From Scilla litardierei (Eukaryota; Streptophyta; Magnoliopsida; Asparagales; Asparagaceae): a stretch of DNA of 64,000 nucleotides. A program made the position numbers and the translations under genes. Every line of letters starts with the position of its first letter. The first letter of the stretch is position 1. The stretch spans positions 171,082,319 through 171,146,318 of the forward strand of contig CM061140.1 of NCBI GenBank assembly GCA_030789695.1. The letters are read 5' to 3'. The notes under the pieces were generated by a model. That model saw nothing but the letters and a program-made list of their open reading frames with translations. It did no database searches and was not told the DNA's origin. Below, in pieces: positions 1-10,539 of the stretch.

Positions 1-873
1 ACCCTCTTATGAGTGAACCGAGAGTCCTACTATTTTCCTTCTCCACATATCAATTTATATCTCTACATATCAGTTGGTTACACCCCATAGTTATCTTTAC
101 CACATCTTACTTCCCAAAACCCAAAAAGAAAAGTATAGCTTCTAAATGAATGAAAAAAAATGTGTATATATTCATATATGAAAATGAAAAGAAAAGAAAA
201 AAATGAATAAATACTATTTTATATCATTTCATTAGAAGCTATTATTTATTCTGGGAAGAAAAAACAAAAATTCCATATCATATTCTTAGATGCGTTGCCT
301 CAAGCTAAGCTTAGGGGGGTAAACCAACTGATCACATGAGTGAGCATGACATTAGAGTGTAGACGGTGCACAACAGGGAGATTTAATAACACCCAAACTT
401 TACGAATTGCTTTAGTTTTTTTGGAGATTTTTCATGTATCGAAATGAATATCTGAATGGCATGATTTTTCTATTCTCTATTGCATGGTGTGTGATTCCTT
501 TATGCTCCTTGTGTATCTGTGATTGAAAAGGGCGTTGCCAACTTCTTTATACTGGACTCTAGGGATTGCATGAGATTGATATGATTTGATGGTGTTATTT
601 CAGTAGATCCCTATTATTTGCCTGCATTGCATGGTCATATGATTTGTAAAACTAGAAATTGCCAATAGCATGTATGTTTATCATTCAGAGCTTTGTGATA
701 TACTATTTAGGCCTGAGGTCTGACCGATCATCCTTAGCGCTCTCCTCTTACTTCTCTTTTTGATTTTCATCTCTTTCTATTTTCATTTTCTAATTTTTCT
801 TTTTTCTTTTCCTCCCGGTGTACCGATTGTCCGTCTTCCTCGAGGACGAGTAAGAGGTAAGCTTGGGGGATTT
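1..873 (+). mobile_element. 3' internal end of a Ty3/gypsy element (non-coding)
   Basis: This stretch has no usable reading frame and is AT-rich. Its right end (about 770-870) has a pyrimidine-rich tract, then the sequence CCTCGAGGACGAGTAAGAGG, then a purine-rich GCTTGGGGGA directly before an LTR beginning TGATGTG. That arrangement (acidic CGAGGACGAG block, polypurine tract, LTR) is usual at the 3' end of plant gypsy elements of the Tat/Athila branch, so I read it as the untranslated 3' part of such an element running in from the left. The clade is a guess. Confidence 0.55.
861..870 (+). other. Polypurine tract of the gypsy element
   Basis: GCTTGGGGGA lies four bases before the LTR start (TG at 874). 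A G-run next to the 3' LTR is the plus-strand primer of LTR retrotransposons. Confidence 0.6.
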
Positions 874-2480
874 TGATGTGTCCATATTTTCTACTATTTT
901 CATTTCATTATTTCATTGCATCTCATGCCATTTTCGCATCCAACCCCCTCATTTTACTACGATTTTGTATTTCTGACGATATTTTCGAGTTTTGTAGTGT
1001 TTTATGAGTTTTCAGGGATTTTGGAGAGATTTGGGCCACCACTTGGGTATGGACACATCCGACATGCTCGTGGACTCATTGGCGAGGCGCTGGAAGAGTT
1101 TGCCACACTTCTGGAGACATTGGAGGAGAAGAGAGAGAGCAGAGAGAGACAGCCCCAGGAGCCCTCTGCAGAGTTTCCCAGAAAATATTCGGGCCGAGCA
1201 GATCAGCTGCTCGACCGAGTAACTCCAAATTAAGAGAGAGCTGATACGGGCTGACTCGGACCGAGCAGCTCATCTGCTCGGTCGAGTAGCCTCAATTCCA
1301 CAAGGTGAAGCTGTCCACGACGCGGCCCGAGCAGCAGACCGAGTCGACCCCTACTCGGACCGAGCAGAGATGACTCGGTCCGGGTAGACTTAGCGGCAAA
1401 ATTTTGAATCCCCATATCCCGTGGTGCTCGGTCGAGTAGCTCATCTACTCAGTCCGAGCGACCGAACGAGCAGCGTATTGCTCGACCGAGTCACCTACTC
1501 GGTCGGCAACTCCAAGGCCATTTTTGGAAAGATTTCTGAAGCCGCGATGCGCACGATTTTTGGCTTCGAAGCTAGGATCTATGCGGGGACTGAGGAGCGA
1601 ACTTTCATTGGGAATTTTTGGGATGTTTTAGGGAGGGAGCGCAGGCGATTTTTGTAGGGATCTGGAGATTGATTTTTGTAAGGAGTTTTTGGATTGAAAA
1701 CTTGGAGATTGTTATTTGCGTTCTTGATTTCTCTTGCGTATTGGAATCTGGATTTTTCTGGATCTATTGTTCATCTACTCTCTTTGTAAGTTTTTATCCT
1801 CACTTTATTAATCTGCGATGATGTGTTTGTATTTAAAAATAGTGTTTTTATCTGCTATCGCCATGTGCGAGTTGATCTTTCTAGGGTAGATGGGTTAGCC
1901 CTAGGATTCTAGGGGAAAATGTAGATCTGGATCCCTATATTGAATTGGGGATTTAGGGTTGTATTTCGATATATCCTACTGAATCCGTAGATAACCCGTA
2001 CTGAAATCATGCCCACGGTCTATGGAATTGATGTGCTTAAGGGGTATCTAGGGATTCGAATAGGGAAATCGATGGATCCAACCAAGGCACGTGACCATGC
2101 CCGGCTCGCGCCTTGAGGGGATCCATCGACGAACTATACCGCTACGTTGACGGTTACCGCTATTGCATCAACAAGAGCCACCGAAATACCCCGTAATTCT
2201 AACCCACGAGAGTGGTACGAATTGGGGGATTAATTCCCTAGCCCTAATCAATGCAAGGATCCTATTCCAACGTCGACCCTTAACGATCTTAGCTGTGATC
2301 CCTAAAGCCCTAGTCCCTTTTATTAGTATTACAACAAACAACACCCCAACCAAATCCCTTACCCCGATAGCTATCTTACTTCAAAACTTAGAGATAAACT
2401 GAGAACCAATTGACACTATCACCGTCCATGTGGGATTCGACATCTTATATACTATAACTCGACACCGTCCGCTTGCGGAT
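874..2480 (+). repeat. 3' LTR of a Ty3/gypsy element
   Basis: The LTR starts TGATGTGTCC after the polypurine tract. It is homologous, in the same relative order, to the reverse complement of the complete solo LTR at 30586-32531. Both share the opening with an ACTATTTT box, an array of CTCGGTCGAG/CTCGACCGAG motifs, and a distal block with ACCCACGAGAGTGG near 2200. The right end is not sharp: similarity fades near 2450-2480 (GCTTGCGGATTGAGCCC), where the next element begins without a visible target-site duplication, so the LTR is probably truncated by a few hundred bases. Confidence 0.7.
1195..1500. repeat. CTCGGTCGAG palindromic motif cluster in the LTR
   Basis: Many copies of CTCGACCGAGTAG, its reverse complement and degenerate forms (CTCGGACCGAGCAG) occur at uneven spacing. 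Pairs of opposite orientation could form hairpins. The same cluster is present in the related solo LTR at 31757-32235. Confidence 0.75.
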
Positions 2481-2599
2481 TGAGCCCGGAATTGTAGCCT
2501 AGGGGCCATATCACGCCTGGCGATCGTGACACCGCCAGGTGGAACCTAGGTGTAGGTTTCGGGTTCGTCAGTAGGGCTGTCCGAGGACATCCCCGACGA

Positions 2600-3465
2600 A
2601 TACATGCTGATTTTGCTGGAAGGCCGATCTCCTCAGGCCCCATTCAACTGCTCCATGGAGGAGCTCGTCCGGGTGGGATTTCCGTTGAGGCGTGGAGATT
2701 CCGCTCTTCTTGACTGTGGGACCGCCTTCCGCATCACTGAGAATGCAACCCTTCCACGTGATAGAGCTATCGTGGAGATGGTTGATTATGAGTAGCTTGC
2801 GTCAATAGCCGTTCACGCTAGTGTCCAGGTAATTGTTGCTCTAGGTTCCCCTGTAGGTGATGCCAGCATGCATGCTTACCGTCGTGTGGTCTTTACAGGT
2901 CCTTATGGAGACCGCGGTGTTGCGTCGTCGTGCTCTGGTGATGACCAATCATGGTGTCACCCTGGAGGCCGTTGGGTCGAGATTGGAGAAATCTCAGGCT
3001 GAGCTGGATAGAATCAGCCTTCTCTCCAATGCGAGATTGGATCGCATTCAAAAACTCGAGCACAAGTTAAGTGAGTCTCGTAAGAGGGAGTCTGAACAAC
3101 TGCCCTAAGAGAGTGAGCAGAAGATGCTCTGCTGGAGGAGAGAGTCGAAGCCGAGGTCATTGCGGAGAGGGCGATTCGGGATTTCACGGATTCATTTCTC
3201 GACTTCGATAAGCTATACAAGGGAGGCTACGAGCGATGCCGGTTGGAGATGAAGAACCGATTTCATGACCTCTCCGTAGAGATCGACAAGATCCCGGTGA
3301 TCTTTCTGGACCTTGGGGACGATGTCTCGAGCCAAGGCGTAGAGGAAGCTGCTCTCCCAACGACGCTGCCATCGTTGCTGATGATGACGTAGGAGCAGAT
3401 GCAATGAGGGACCCAGAGTCCACGGCCGTGCTAGATGGAGACCAATGGCCTAGCCAGCCATTGTA
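2600..3465 (+). pseudogene. Remnant of the antisense coiled-coil gene of TR-GAG1
   Basis: Plus-strand frames give a broken protein. 2604-2795 encodes a short piece with no clear match. About 2905-3105 encodes a heptad-rich, coiled-coil-like stretch (EAVGSRLEKSQAELDRISLL and onward). After a frame change near 3105 it continues with an acidic-basic helix and a tail containing FLDFDKLYKGGYERCR, which is typical of the C-terminus of plant 'putative gypsy-type transposon' proteins (PF04195-like family). The conserved N-terminal domain is missing here but is present in the homologous gene at 54781-56927. It lies antisense to gag. Frame changes and stops make it a pseudogene. The assignment rests on position and on the coiled-coil and C-terminal pattern. 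Confidence 0.5.
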
Positions 3466-3745
3466 AGGTCTCGGCGTTTTACGACCGTTTCAGAAATTTT
3501 TTGAATGTATATGGGGTGATGTAAATGTGAACAAACAAACAATTTTTTAATAGGAGCGCCCGATTGCGTCTCTTTGTCTGCTGCCGTGTATGTCGTGTGG
3601 TGGTCGTAACGCCTGATGGCCTCTCATTGGGTTAGGCACTGCTCCAGGATGATTAAGGATAGACCATCGAACCATGTCTTGAAGTTGATCAGCACGTTCC
3701 ATGACGAGGGAGCGATTTCCATGAATCATGACTGATGGAATGGGA

Positions 3746-4929
3746 GTAGCTCAGTAGCAAAGGGGTGGCCCCTTCGACTTACGGTCGACACTCGATTAGG
3801 AGAATCGTTCAGTAGCGAAAGCCCCTTCGACTTATGGTTGACGCTCGATTAGGAGAGTAGTTTAGTTGCGAAGGGGTGGCCCCTTCGACTTATGACTGAC
3901 GCTCGATTAGGAGAGTCGTTCAGTTGCGAAGGGGTGGCCCCTTCGACTTATGACTGACGCTCGATTAGGAGAGTCGTTCAGTTGCAAAGGGGTGGCCCCT
4001 TCGACGTATGGCTGATGCTCGATTAGGAGAGTCGTTTAGTTATGAAGGAGTGGCCCCTTCGACTTACGGCTGACGCTCGGTTAGGAGAGTCGTTCAGTTG
4101 CGAAGGGGTCTACTCGATTAGGAGAGTCGTTCAGTTGCGGAGAGGTGGCCCCTCGAATTACGGCTGACGCTCAGTTAGGAGAGTCGTTCAGTTGCAGAGG
4201 GGTGGCCCCTTCGACTTACGGCTGATGCTCGGTTAGGAGAGTCGTTCAGTTGCAAAGGGGTGGCCCCTTCGACTTACAGCTGACGCTCGTTTAGGAGAGT
4301 CGTTCAGTTGCGAAGGGGTGGCCCATTCGACTTATGGCTGATGCTCAGTTATGAGAGTTGTTCAGTTGTGAAGGGGTGGCCCGTTCGACTTACGGCTGAT
4401 ACTCGGTTAGGAGAGTCGTTCAGTTGCAAAGTGGTGGCCCCTTCGACTTACGGCTGACACTCGATTATGAGAGTTGCTCAGTTGCGAAGTGGTGGCCCCT
4501 TCGAATTACGGCTGATGCTCGATTAGGAGAGTCGTTCAGTTGCAAAGGGGTGGCTCCTTTGACTTACGGCCGACGCTCGATTAGGAGAGTCGTACAGTTG
4601 CAATGGGATGGCCCCTTCGACTTGCAGCCGATGCTCGATTAGGAGAGTTGTTCAGTCGCAAAGGGGTAGCCCCTTCGACTTATAACTCGGTTAAGAGAGT
4701 CGTTCAGTTGCGAAGGGATGGCTCCTTCGACTTACGGCTGACGCTCGATTAGGAGAGGAATTCAGTTGCGAAGGGGTGGCCCCTTCGACCTACGGCTGAC
4801 GCTCGATTAGGAGAGTCGTTCAGTTGCTAAGGGGTGACCCCTTCAACTTACGGCTGACGCTCAATTAAAAGAGTCGTTCAGTTGCGAAGGGGTGGCCCCT
4901 TTGACTTATGGCTGACGCTCGATTAGGAG
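3746..4929. repeat. Tandem array, about 20 units of about 58 bp, each with a hairpin
   Basis: The unit reads approximately AGTTGCGAAGGGGTGGCCCC then TTCGACTTACGGCTGACGCT then CGATTAGGAGAGTCGTTC. Each unit contains the inverted repeat GAAGGGG-tgg-CCCCTTC. Units diverge by point changes and one or two are shortened (for example near 4108 and 4680). Tandem arrays at the 3' side of Tat-lineage retrotransposons are known from other plants. The array lies between gag and the antisense gene. Confidence 0.85.
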
Positions 4930-5189
4930 TCACTTGCATCAACGTAAGTTCAGTTTTTCCAAAACCTCCCGAGGATCAGATCCTTTTCGAGGGGAGTTTT
5001 GATGGGACAATTTCTGTAGACGTTATGAATGCTTATGGAAGCGAAACTTTATTTGATAAAAGAGAAATGCTTTATTGAGAAAAGAGTGACAAAGAAACCC
5101 CAAAAGGTGTACATGTGTTTCCAAATTTCATCGGAGCTGTTGCTGTTCAATGCCTCTTTTTTTGCCTCCAGTTTAGAAGGTTTGCTAGT

Positions 5190-6700
5190 CGATCACCTTG
5201 GTGACAGGTGACCCTGTCATCTTATCCTTTTGCTTTGAGGAACCCTCCTTGCTAGGTGGATCATTAGCCGGGTTCTTGGGGTGTCCTCGCTTGACTAGAG
5301 CATCGATCTCTTTTTTGAGAGTCCAACAGTCGTTGGTATCGTGCCCATAGTCATTGTGATATTTGCAGAATTTGAGGTCGTCCCTCTTCTCATATTTGCC
5401 CTTCTTAGCTATTTCTTGGATCAGCTCCTCTTGTGGGTCATAGACGAGGACTTCTGTCTTAGGGGTGACCTTCTTGGCATAGGTAGGGTGCTCCTTGCTT
5501 CGAGGGCTTCTCTCCCTGGGTCTCTTGTCTTGAGACTCCTGGCGGGGAGTTCCCGAGGTTGGTTTCTCTCGCCTCGTGTCTCCGCGATGGGAGGGGGTGC
5601 TCTTCGTATTAGCTTTGGCTGGTTCTTCCGCTTCCTCGGAGGAAGTGAACTAATCCGTTATGTTGAGCATTTCTACGACGGTGTTAGGGGAAACTGGTGA
5701 AGGGCCCTCCTTAGGTGTTTATTCCGGACCGCCTGGGTGAGTACGGCTATGACGATCACGTCCGGTGTCTCTTCTATAGCGAGCCGCTCGTCGTTAAATC
5801 TTTAGACGAAGGCTCGAATCGACTCATTCTCGTTCTGTTTGAGCGAGAGGAGGTGGGACGACTTATTCTTAGGGCGTCGTCCTGCGACGAATTGTTTGCA
5901 GAATATTTCTTCCAGTTCATCGAACGAGTCGATGCAGCCGTGGGGTAGCCATTTGTACCAGCTTTCTGCCCTCTTGAACAGGATAACATGGAAAGTTCTA
6001 CAAAGTTTCGGCTCGTCGGCCCCGTGGAGCAGCATGACATTCAGATACTTATGAATGTGCGACCATGGGTCGCCTCTGCCATCATAAGCTGGTAGAGCAG
6101 GAAGATTGAACTTGGGGAGAGGAGGAGCAGATATGATATTCTCTTTCAGGGGGGTCCTCCGAATTACAGATTAGACCAGTAGGGATCCTCCTGCTCCAGG
6201 TTTCACGTAGTTGGCTCCCGAGGATTGGTTCGGAATCTCATCCCTCCTCATGAATCCACCTGTCGGGTTTAGAGGGTTATAACCTTGGGGAACCCCGTAC
6301 ATTACCCGATCTAGGATGCTGCGTGTTCCTGCCCGGTAATTGGAGTGGGGTGGGTTCTTTTCGGAGAACGAAAGCTCGATTATTGATCCCCGCTCCATTG
6401 TATTGGTGGGCAGGGAGTCGAATTGTTGAGGTTAATCTCTATTTGATCTTCACTTGGGTCTCCCAGATCTCGGAGGAAAGCCGAGCCATTGGTTGGCATC
6501 AGGTTCGGGTTTGGAGGTGGCAACGACTCATTTAAGGGCGATGGGCTCCCCATGTTTTGGCGTACTAAAATTGCCAATGCGCCTAGGCTCCTATCAACCT
6601 GCTCGGTGAACTGGGTGAATTCCTTTCGGGTCATCCCAGGCTCCTTCGGGGCCTCTGTTGGTCGTGGTGGTGTTGTTGTGGAGTCTGCGACGTCCTCCAC
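5190..6700 (-). pseudogene. gag of TR-GAG1 (broken)
   Basis: Gag forms the virus-like particle that packages element RNA. From an ATG at 6700 the minus strand gives a 106-residue N-terminal piece with the sequence MTRKEFTQFTEQVDRSLGAL. A frame change is followed by 6398-6171, and a further change by 6035-5802, which carries the retrotransposon gag core (AESWYKWLPHGCIDSFDELE, then FCKQFVAGRR). The C-terminal part near 5400-5190 has a knuckle-like FCKYHNDYGHDTNDCWTLKK. The spacing is C-X2-H-X4-H-X4-C, with His in place of the usual second Cys. No protease or RT follows. Several frame breaks make it non-functional. Family: Ty3/gypsy, Tat-like. Confidence 0.7.
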
Positions 6701-7250
6701 CAGGACGTTTTTTGCTCTCGGCTTCTCCTTCGGATCTTCGATCTGTCATGCCCCGATTCGACCTATACCTTGAGATACGTGTATATGGCCTCTACACACG
6801 TGTAAATCCCTTGAAACACGTGGGAGAAAGGGATACGAAGTCAATATTGGATGGTAGAAGCATAGGCGTAGGTAGTGTCAGTTTCGTAATTTTTCAGAAG
6901 ATACAAGGGCGTTTCGGTCATTTGGCCTGAAGGGAGAGCGTATCTGCATAGCACGTGAGTAGCGCACGTAGTGTGCATGAGATACATGGGGAGTGGGGTT
7001 AGGCATGTGTGCGTGTGCGTGTGTGTGTGTGGGCAAGTGTGAAAAGGGTTAGGGTTAATGTCATACTCGTAATTAGTTAAGGTGTGTGTAAGGTAATGGC
7101 ACAAGTGTAATTAGATGAGGGTGAGTGTATATAGCAAAGGGAAACTAGTAAATACATGAGAATAGAGGGGCAATCTAGCAAGGGTATTTTGGTCTTTTAT
7201 AGTATGTCATGTTTATCTCAAGGAGGATTCTAGAGGAGGAGGATTCTAGA

Positions 7251-7392
7251 GGAGCCCCTCCCCTTTTCCTTCATCATTCTACACTTTTCTCTCCACTCTT
7301 TCTCCCTAAGCTTGGGCTGAAGGAGCCCCTCCCCTTTTCCTTCATCATTCTACACTTTTCTCTCCACTCTTTCTCCCTAAGCTTGGGCTGAA
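7251..7392. repeat. Perfect tandem duplication of 71 bp
   Basis: A 71-base unit starting GGAGCCCCTCCCC and ending GGGCTGAA occurs twice back to back (7251-7321, 7322-7392) with no visible difference. It lies in the pyrimidine-rich leader of the LTR, upstream of the conserved GAGGTAGGAATC box. Confidence 0.9.
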
Positions 7393-7536
7393 ATTAACCA
7401 TGCTTCCCTCTCATCTTCTCTTACCTACAAACCCTAAAATCTAGAGTAAAAAGAAGAAGAAACCTAGTTGGCTTCAAGGAGAAACAAGTAGAGAAAGAGA
7501 AGAGCAAGATTAAGAGAATAGAAGAACAATTTTGAG

Positions 7537-8865
7537 GTAGGAATCTAACTTGCTTGGAAAAAAATTTCATTCTATGATTTTGATTACAATTAGTATGATG
7601 GGATTCCATGTCTTCATGGGTATATGTTTCCTACACAATCTCAAAAGCTTTGGTGATAGAAATTTCATGTTATGCATGCTTGAGTCATGTGCTGAAAACA
7701 GTCCAGATTTGGCTGAAATTGATCTGCTTGCTGACACTATATGGCTACATGAAACATTCCCAAAAATTTATATGTTATGTATCTTGTAGCTAGGAACAAC
7801 TTTCGTGTTTTAACTTTTTGCTAATTCGAATGGGAAATGGGTGAAAAAAATTCAGTTTTGAGGACTGCACAGGTTGCTGCCTGCACAGACCCCATGTCAC
7901 TGTTTTAGTTCTCAGTCGTTGCACACTTAACGAAATGTTGCAATTATGGTGCCGTTGGAAATCTAGCTTCGAGGGCTACAACTTTGCTGTTTGCCCAAAT
8001 TCTAGTTCAGCCTGCAATTGGTAGGAAACCTGAGTTGAACATGGTGCAGAAATTGTTTCCAGGATGCTGAATTTGCAGCTGATAGTGAAAATTTCACCAT
8101 AAATCAATCTGATTGAAGTTTGCTCTGAAATTTTTATGGTAGATTCACAACATTTGGCCCTACAAGTGTCTTTTAGATTGTAGATTGAAATTCCCTATAG
8201 AATCTATCATAATGTCTGTCTTTATCAGCATGTTTCAGAAATCAAAGTACAAGAACTATGTTTTCATGCCTCATATTATGAAATGTTGTGCTATATTATG
8301 CCTCTTTTATGTTGGATTGCTAGGACATGATGTGTGCATACCTAAAATGGTAATGCTTGTCTCTTTGAAGTGTTCTTGAATGTTTGGCTAGGATAGCCGC
8401 TTCCGTCCTACGACGGGTAGGCATCCTAGACTGGAATGTTGGATGTGTGCGAACCATAGGGTTATGGCGGGACTGGACTATGAAGGTGGCGATGTGATAT
8501 AAGGGGGACTGTGTGGATACTGTGTGGCCCACTCACCTTGCTGGGAGTGGTGGTTTAGTAGTTGCGATACTGAGGAGTTCATCACTCCTGCCTAGGACGG
8601 GGGAGTTGAGAGGCCCGGCGTGCAGTGCCCGTGTCCACTGCGTCGTGTGCTTGTTTCCACCCACCGCGGGTGAGGTCCAGTCCCTCATAGCCACGTGGTT
8701 TACACACTTCCAAAATAATTTGTGATGTGTATTCCTTAGTATTTGCTTACCTGTCCTTGTGGATTGTTACCCTTCTGCTGGCTGTATTCAAAATCATAGA
8801 ATATTATTCTTCTGCCAAGTTGGTTCCTGCTGGGCACGCTTTAACGTGTCAATCTTTACTTTTAG
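7537..8865 (+). other. Candidate intron inside the LTR
   Basis: The donor-like GAG|GTAGGAATC (7534-7545) follows a purine-rich, UTR-like stretch. The acceptor-like CTTTACTTTTAG|G ends at 8865. Both boxes are conserved at matching places in two other LTRs of the group (donors 26749 and 33888, acceptors ending 28612 and 48182), while most sequence between them is not. This would be a leader intron of 1329 nt. It is inferred from sequence only. Confidence 0.45.
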
Positions 8866-9416
8866 GTTCTGAGCAGGTGACACTAGACGCAGATCTCCCT
8901 CAGGAGAGTTCGCAATATTGACTTTGAGGCGCCCCTTACTTTTGGGGAAATGATATAGTGTGACTTCCTTGTAGTGTGTGTTGATTTGTTGTATAATTAA
9001 GTGGACCACTCTAATTATAGTGTTTTTTTGTACAGTGTACTATTTGTGCCATGTACTTGATGTTCAGTAGTAGTACTTTTGGCTGTATAACCATGTGCAA
9101 TGGTTTTCTATTGAGTACTCTCTGTGATGACATATTAAAATTGTTTACTCTTACTTCTGTGTTGACTGTATAATCCAGCATTCGCAGCGACCTGCGCTAC
9201 TACGTTGTCTTACCTACGCTTGGTGCAATATCGCAGCTTGTCGCGCCCCTGGGCCGAATTCCTTGCCAGTGTATTTTTGAGACCGGGGCGTGACAGGTTT
9301 TGTGGTGGCCCATGCAGGTCACTCTCGCTGCGATAGGCGAAAGGGGTTATGCAATCAACACTAAAAGGTCATCACATATGGTACTAATCCGCTCCGTGAT
9401 GTTTTCCCTTCTGCAG

Positions 9417-10539
9417 ATGGACAGCGGGAACGGGGCATCCTCCTCTGGGATGGCGCAGTCTGAGGCCTCTCTGATGGAGAAGATACTTATGGGGTTCCAG
9501 GCTAGCCTGAGTAAGCAGGCAGAGATGCTCGCCCAGATGCAAGGTCATAAGACCCCGGGCTTTAAGCAGTTCAGGGCAATGAAGCCCAAGACTTTCTCAG
9601 GAAGGGAGAGCGTCCTCGAGGTTGATGAGTGGCTACGCAGTACCGAGGACGATCTCACTGCAGTCGGGTTCCCTCAGGAAGGTTGGGTGGATGCAGCCAA
9701 GAGGCAGTTGACTCACCAGGCTCGGGATTGGTGGGACGCTCAGGAGTGGCATCTGACAGGACCCATCATTTGGAGGACCTTTAGGGAGCGGTTTGAGTCT
9801 AAGTTTCTGTCGGAGACAGCAAAGGATGAACTGAGACTGAAGTTTGAGCGGTTGACTCAGGGTGGACGGAGCATTGATGAGTATGATGCAGAGTTCTCTT
9901 TGCTGAGCAAGTTCACCCCGGAGCTTGTAGCGACCGATTCCACTCGAGCCCGACGATTTCGCATGGGACTTGACCCGGAGTATAGAGGGGCAATGTCTAC
10001 GCAGAAGTTGACCACTCAGGAGGATGTGCTCGAGGCAGCCAGGATACATGAGATCTATTTATGGAGTGTAAGGAAGCCACCGACAGGAGACAAACGGCCA
10101 CCAGGACCGCAGAAGTCCTTTCCCTGACCTGTTCAGACAGCCCAGTTTAAGAGGCCCGGGGGCCCAGTTGGGATGCAGAGGCAAATGGTCTACCACGCCT
10201 GTGGCAAAGCGGGACATGAGCAGAAGGATTGTAGAGCCTTTTTGAGGAGGTGTTACTCTTGTGGTGGATTTGGACATCTTAGTCGAGATTGTCCACATCA
10301 GAGGACGTCCCAGACGCCAGTGGCACCGGTAGCGTCTCGGCCTATGCAACAACGTACTCTTCCACCTGCTCTAGAGCGACCTCTGCTTCCGGCACCGGCA
10401 GGATCCACCACACTAGTGCCGCGGGGACCTCCACTAACTCCTTAGCGACATGCTTTTAAGAAAGCGGCGTCAGTACCGAGGCAGCAGACCTGTATGATGA
10501 GCGCAGTGGAAGCAGAGGGAACGGGCCAGGTCATCTCTG
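9417..10539 (+). pseudogene. gag of the Del/Tekay-type element (two nonsense codons)
   Basis: Gag is the structural particle protein. I take the ATG at 9417 (MDSGNGASSSGMAQ), because the in-frame residues upstream look like leader and a CCCTTCTGCAG acceptor-like tract sits just before it. The core has FKQFRAMKPKTFSGRESVLE, VDEWLRSTEDDL, ARDWWDAQ and FRERFESKFLS, typical of the gypsy gag domain. The frame is stopped by TGA at 10125 and TAG at 10443. Between them lie two zinc knuckles: a full CYSCGGFGHLSRDC and an upstream copy with HACGKAGHEQKDC in which the first Cys is gone. The same frame runs on to the intron candidate at 10540. Confidence 0.85.

Larger units (their letters stand above)
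2481..6743 (-). mobile_element. TR-GAG1: truncated gag-only Tat-like element
   Basis: On the minus strand this reads gag (6700-5190), a short spacer, a hairpin-rich tandem array (4929-3746) and an antisense gene remnant (about 2600-3465, on plus). The order matches the complete element TR-GAG2 at 53544-61067, which also lacks pol. Neither LTR is attached: the left end abuts the gypsy LTR near 2480, and the right end is cut at 6743 by the Del/Tekay-type LTR. 4930-5190 and 3480-3745 hold no gene that I can see. It is clearly the older and more decayed of the two copies. Confidence 0.65.
6744..9295 (+). repeat. 5' LTR of the Del/Tekay-type element (2552 bp)
   Basis: The LTR runs from TGTCATGCCCCG to GGGGCGTGACA, with imperfect inverted ends. 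It shares ordered blocks with solo LTRs at 25999-28986 and 32952-48546: a pyrimidine- then purine-rich leader, TTGAGGTAGGAATC (7532), a block containing CCCGTGTCCACTGCG (about 8630), a palindrome of the CACCC...GGGTG type (8658-8672), and a GCACGC...ACGTG...TTTTAG block (8833-8865). The middle is poorly conserved. 7007-7033 is a GT-rich microsatellite. No convincing gene lies inside. Confidence 0.85.

Noticed and set aside
3746..4929. Regular repeat-spacer look of the array, as in a CRISPR locus
   Set aside because: The whole unit repeats, including the parts that would be spacers; units are about 58 bp, imperfect, and sit in a plant retrotransposon.
7046..7060. GGGTTAGGGTTA telomere-like sequence
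   Set aside because: Only two units; not a telomeric array. A chance or telobox-like occurrence in the LTR.
9633..10049. Minus-strand 138-residue frame
   Set aside because: Shadow of the Del/Tekay gag; no recognisable domain.
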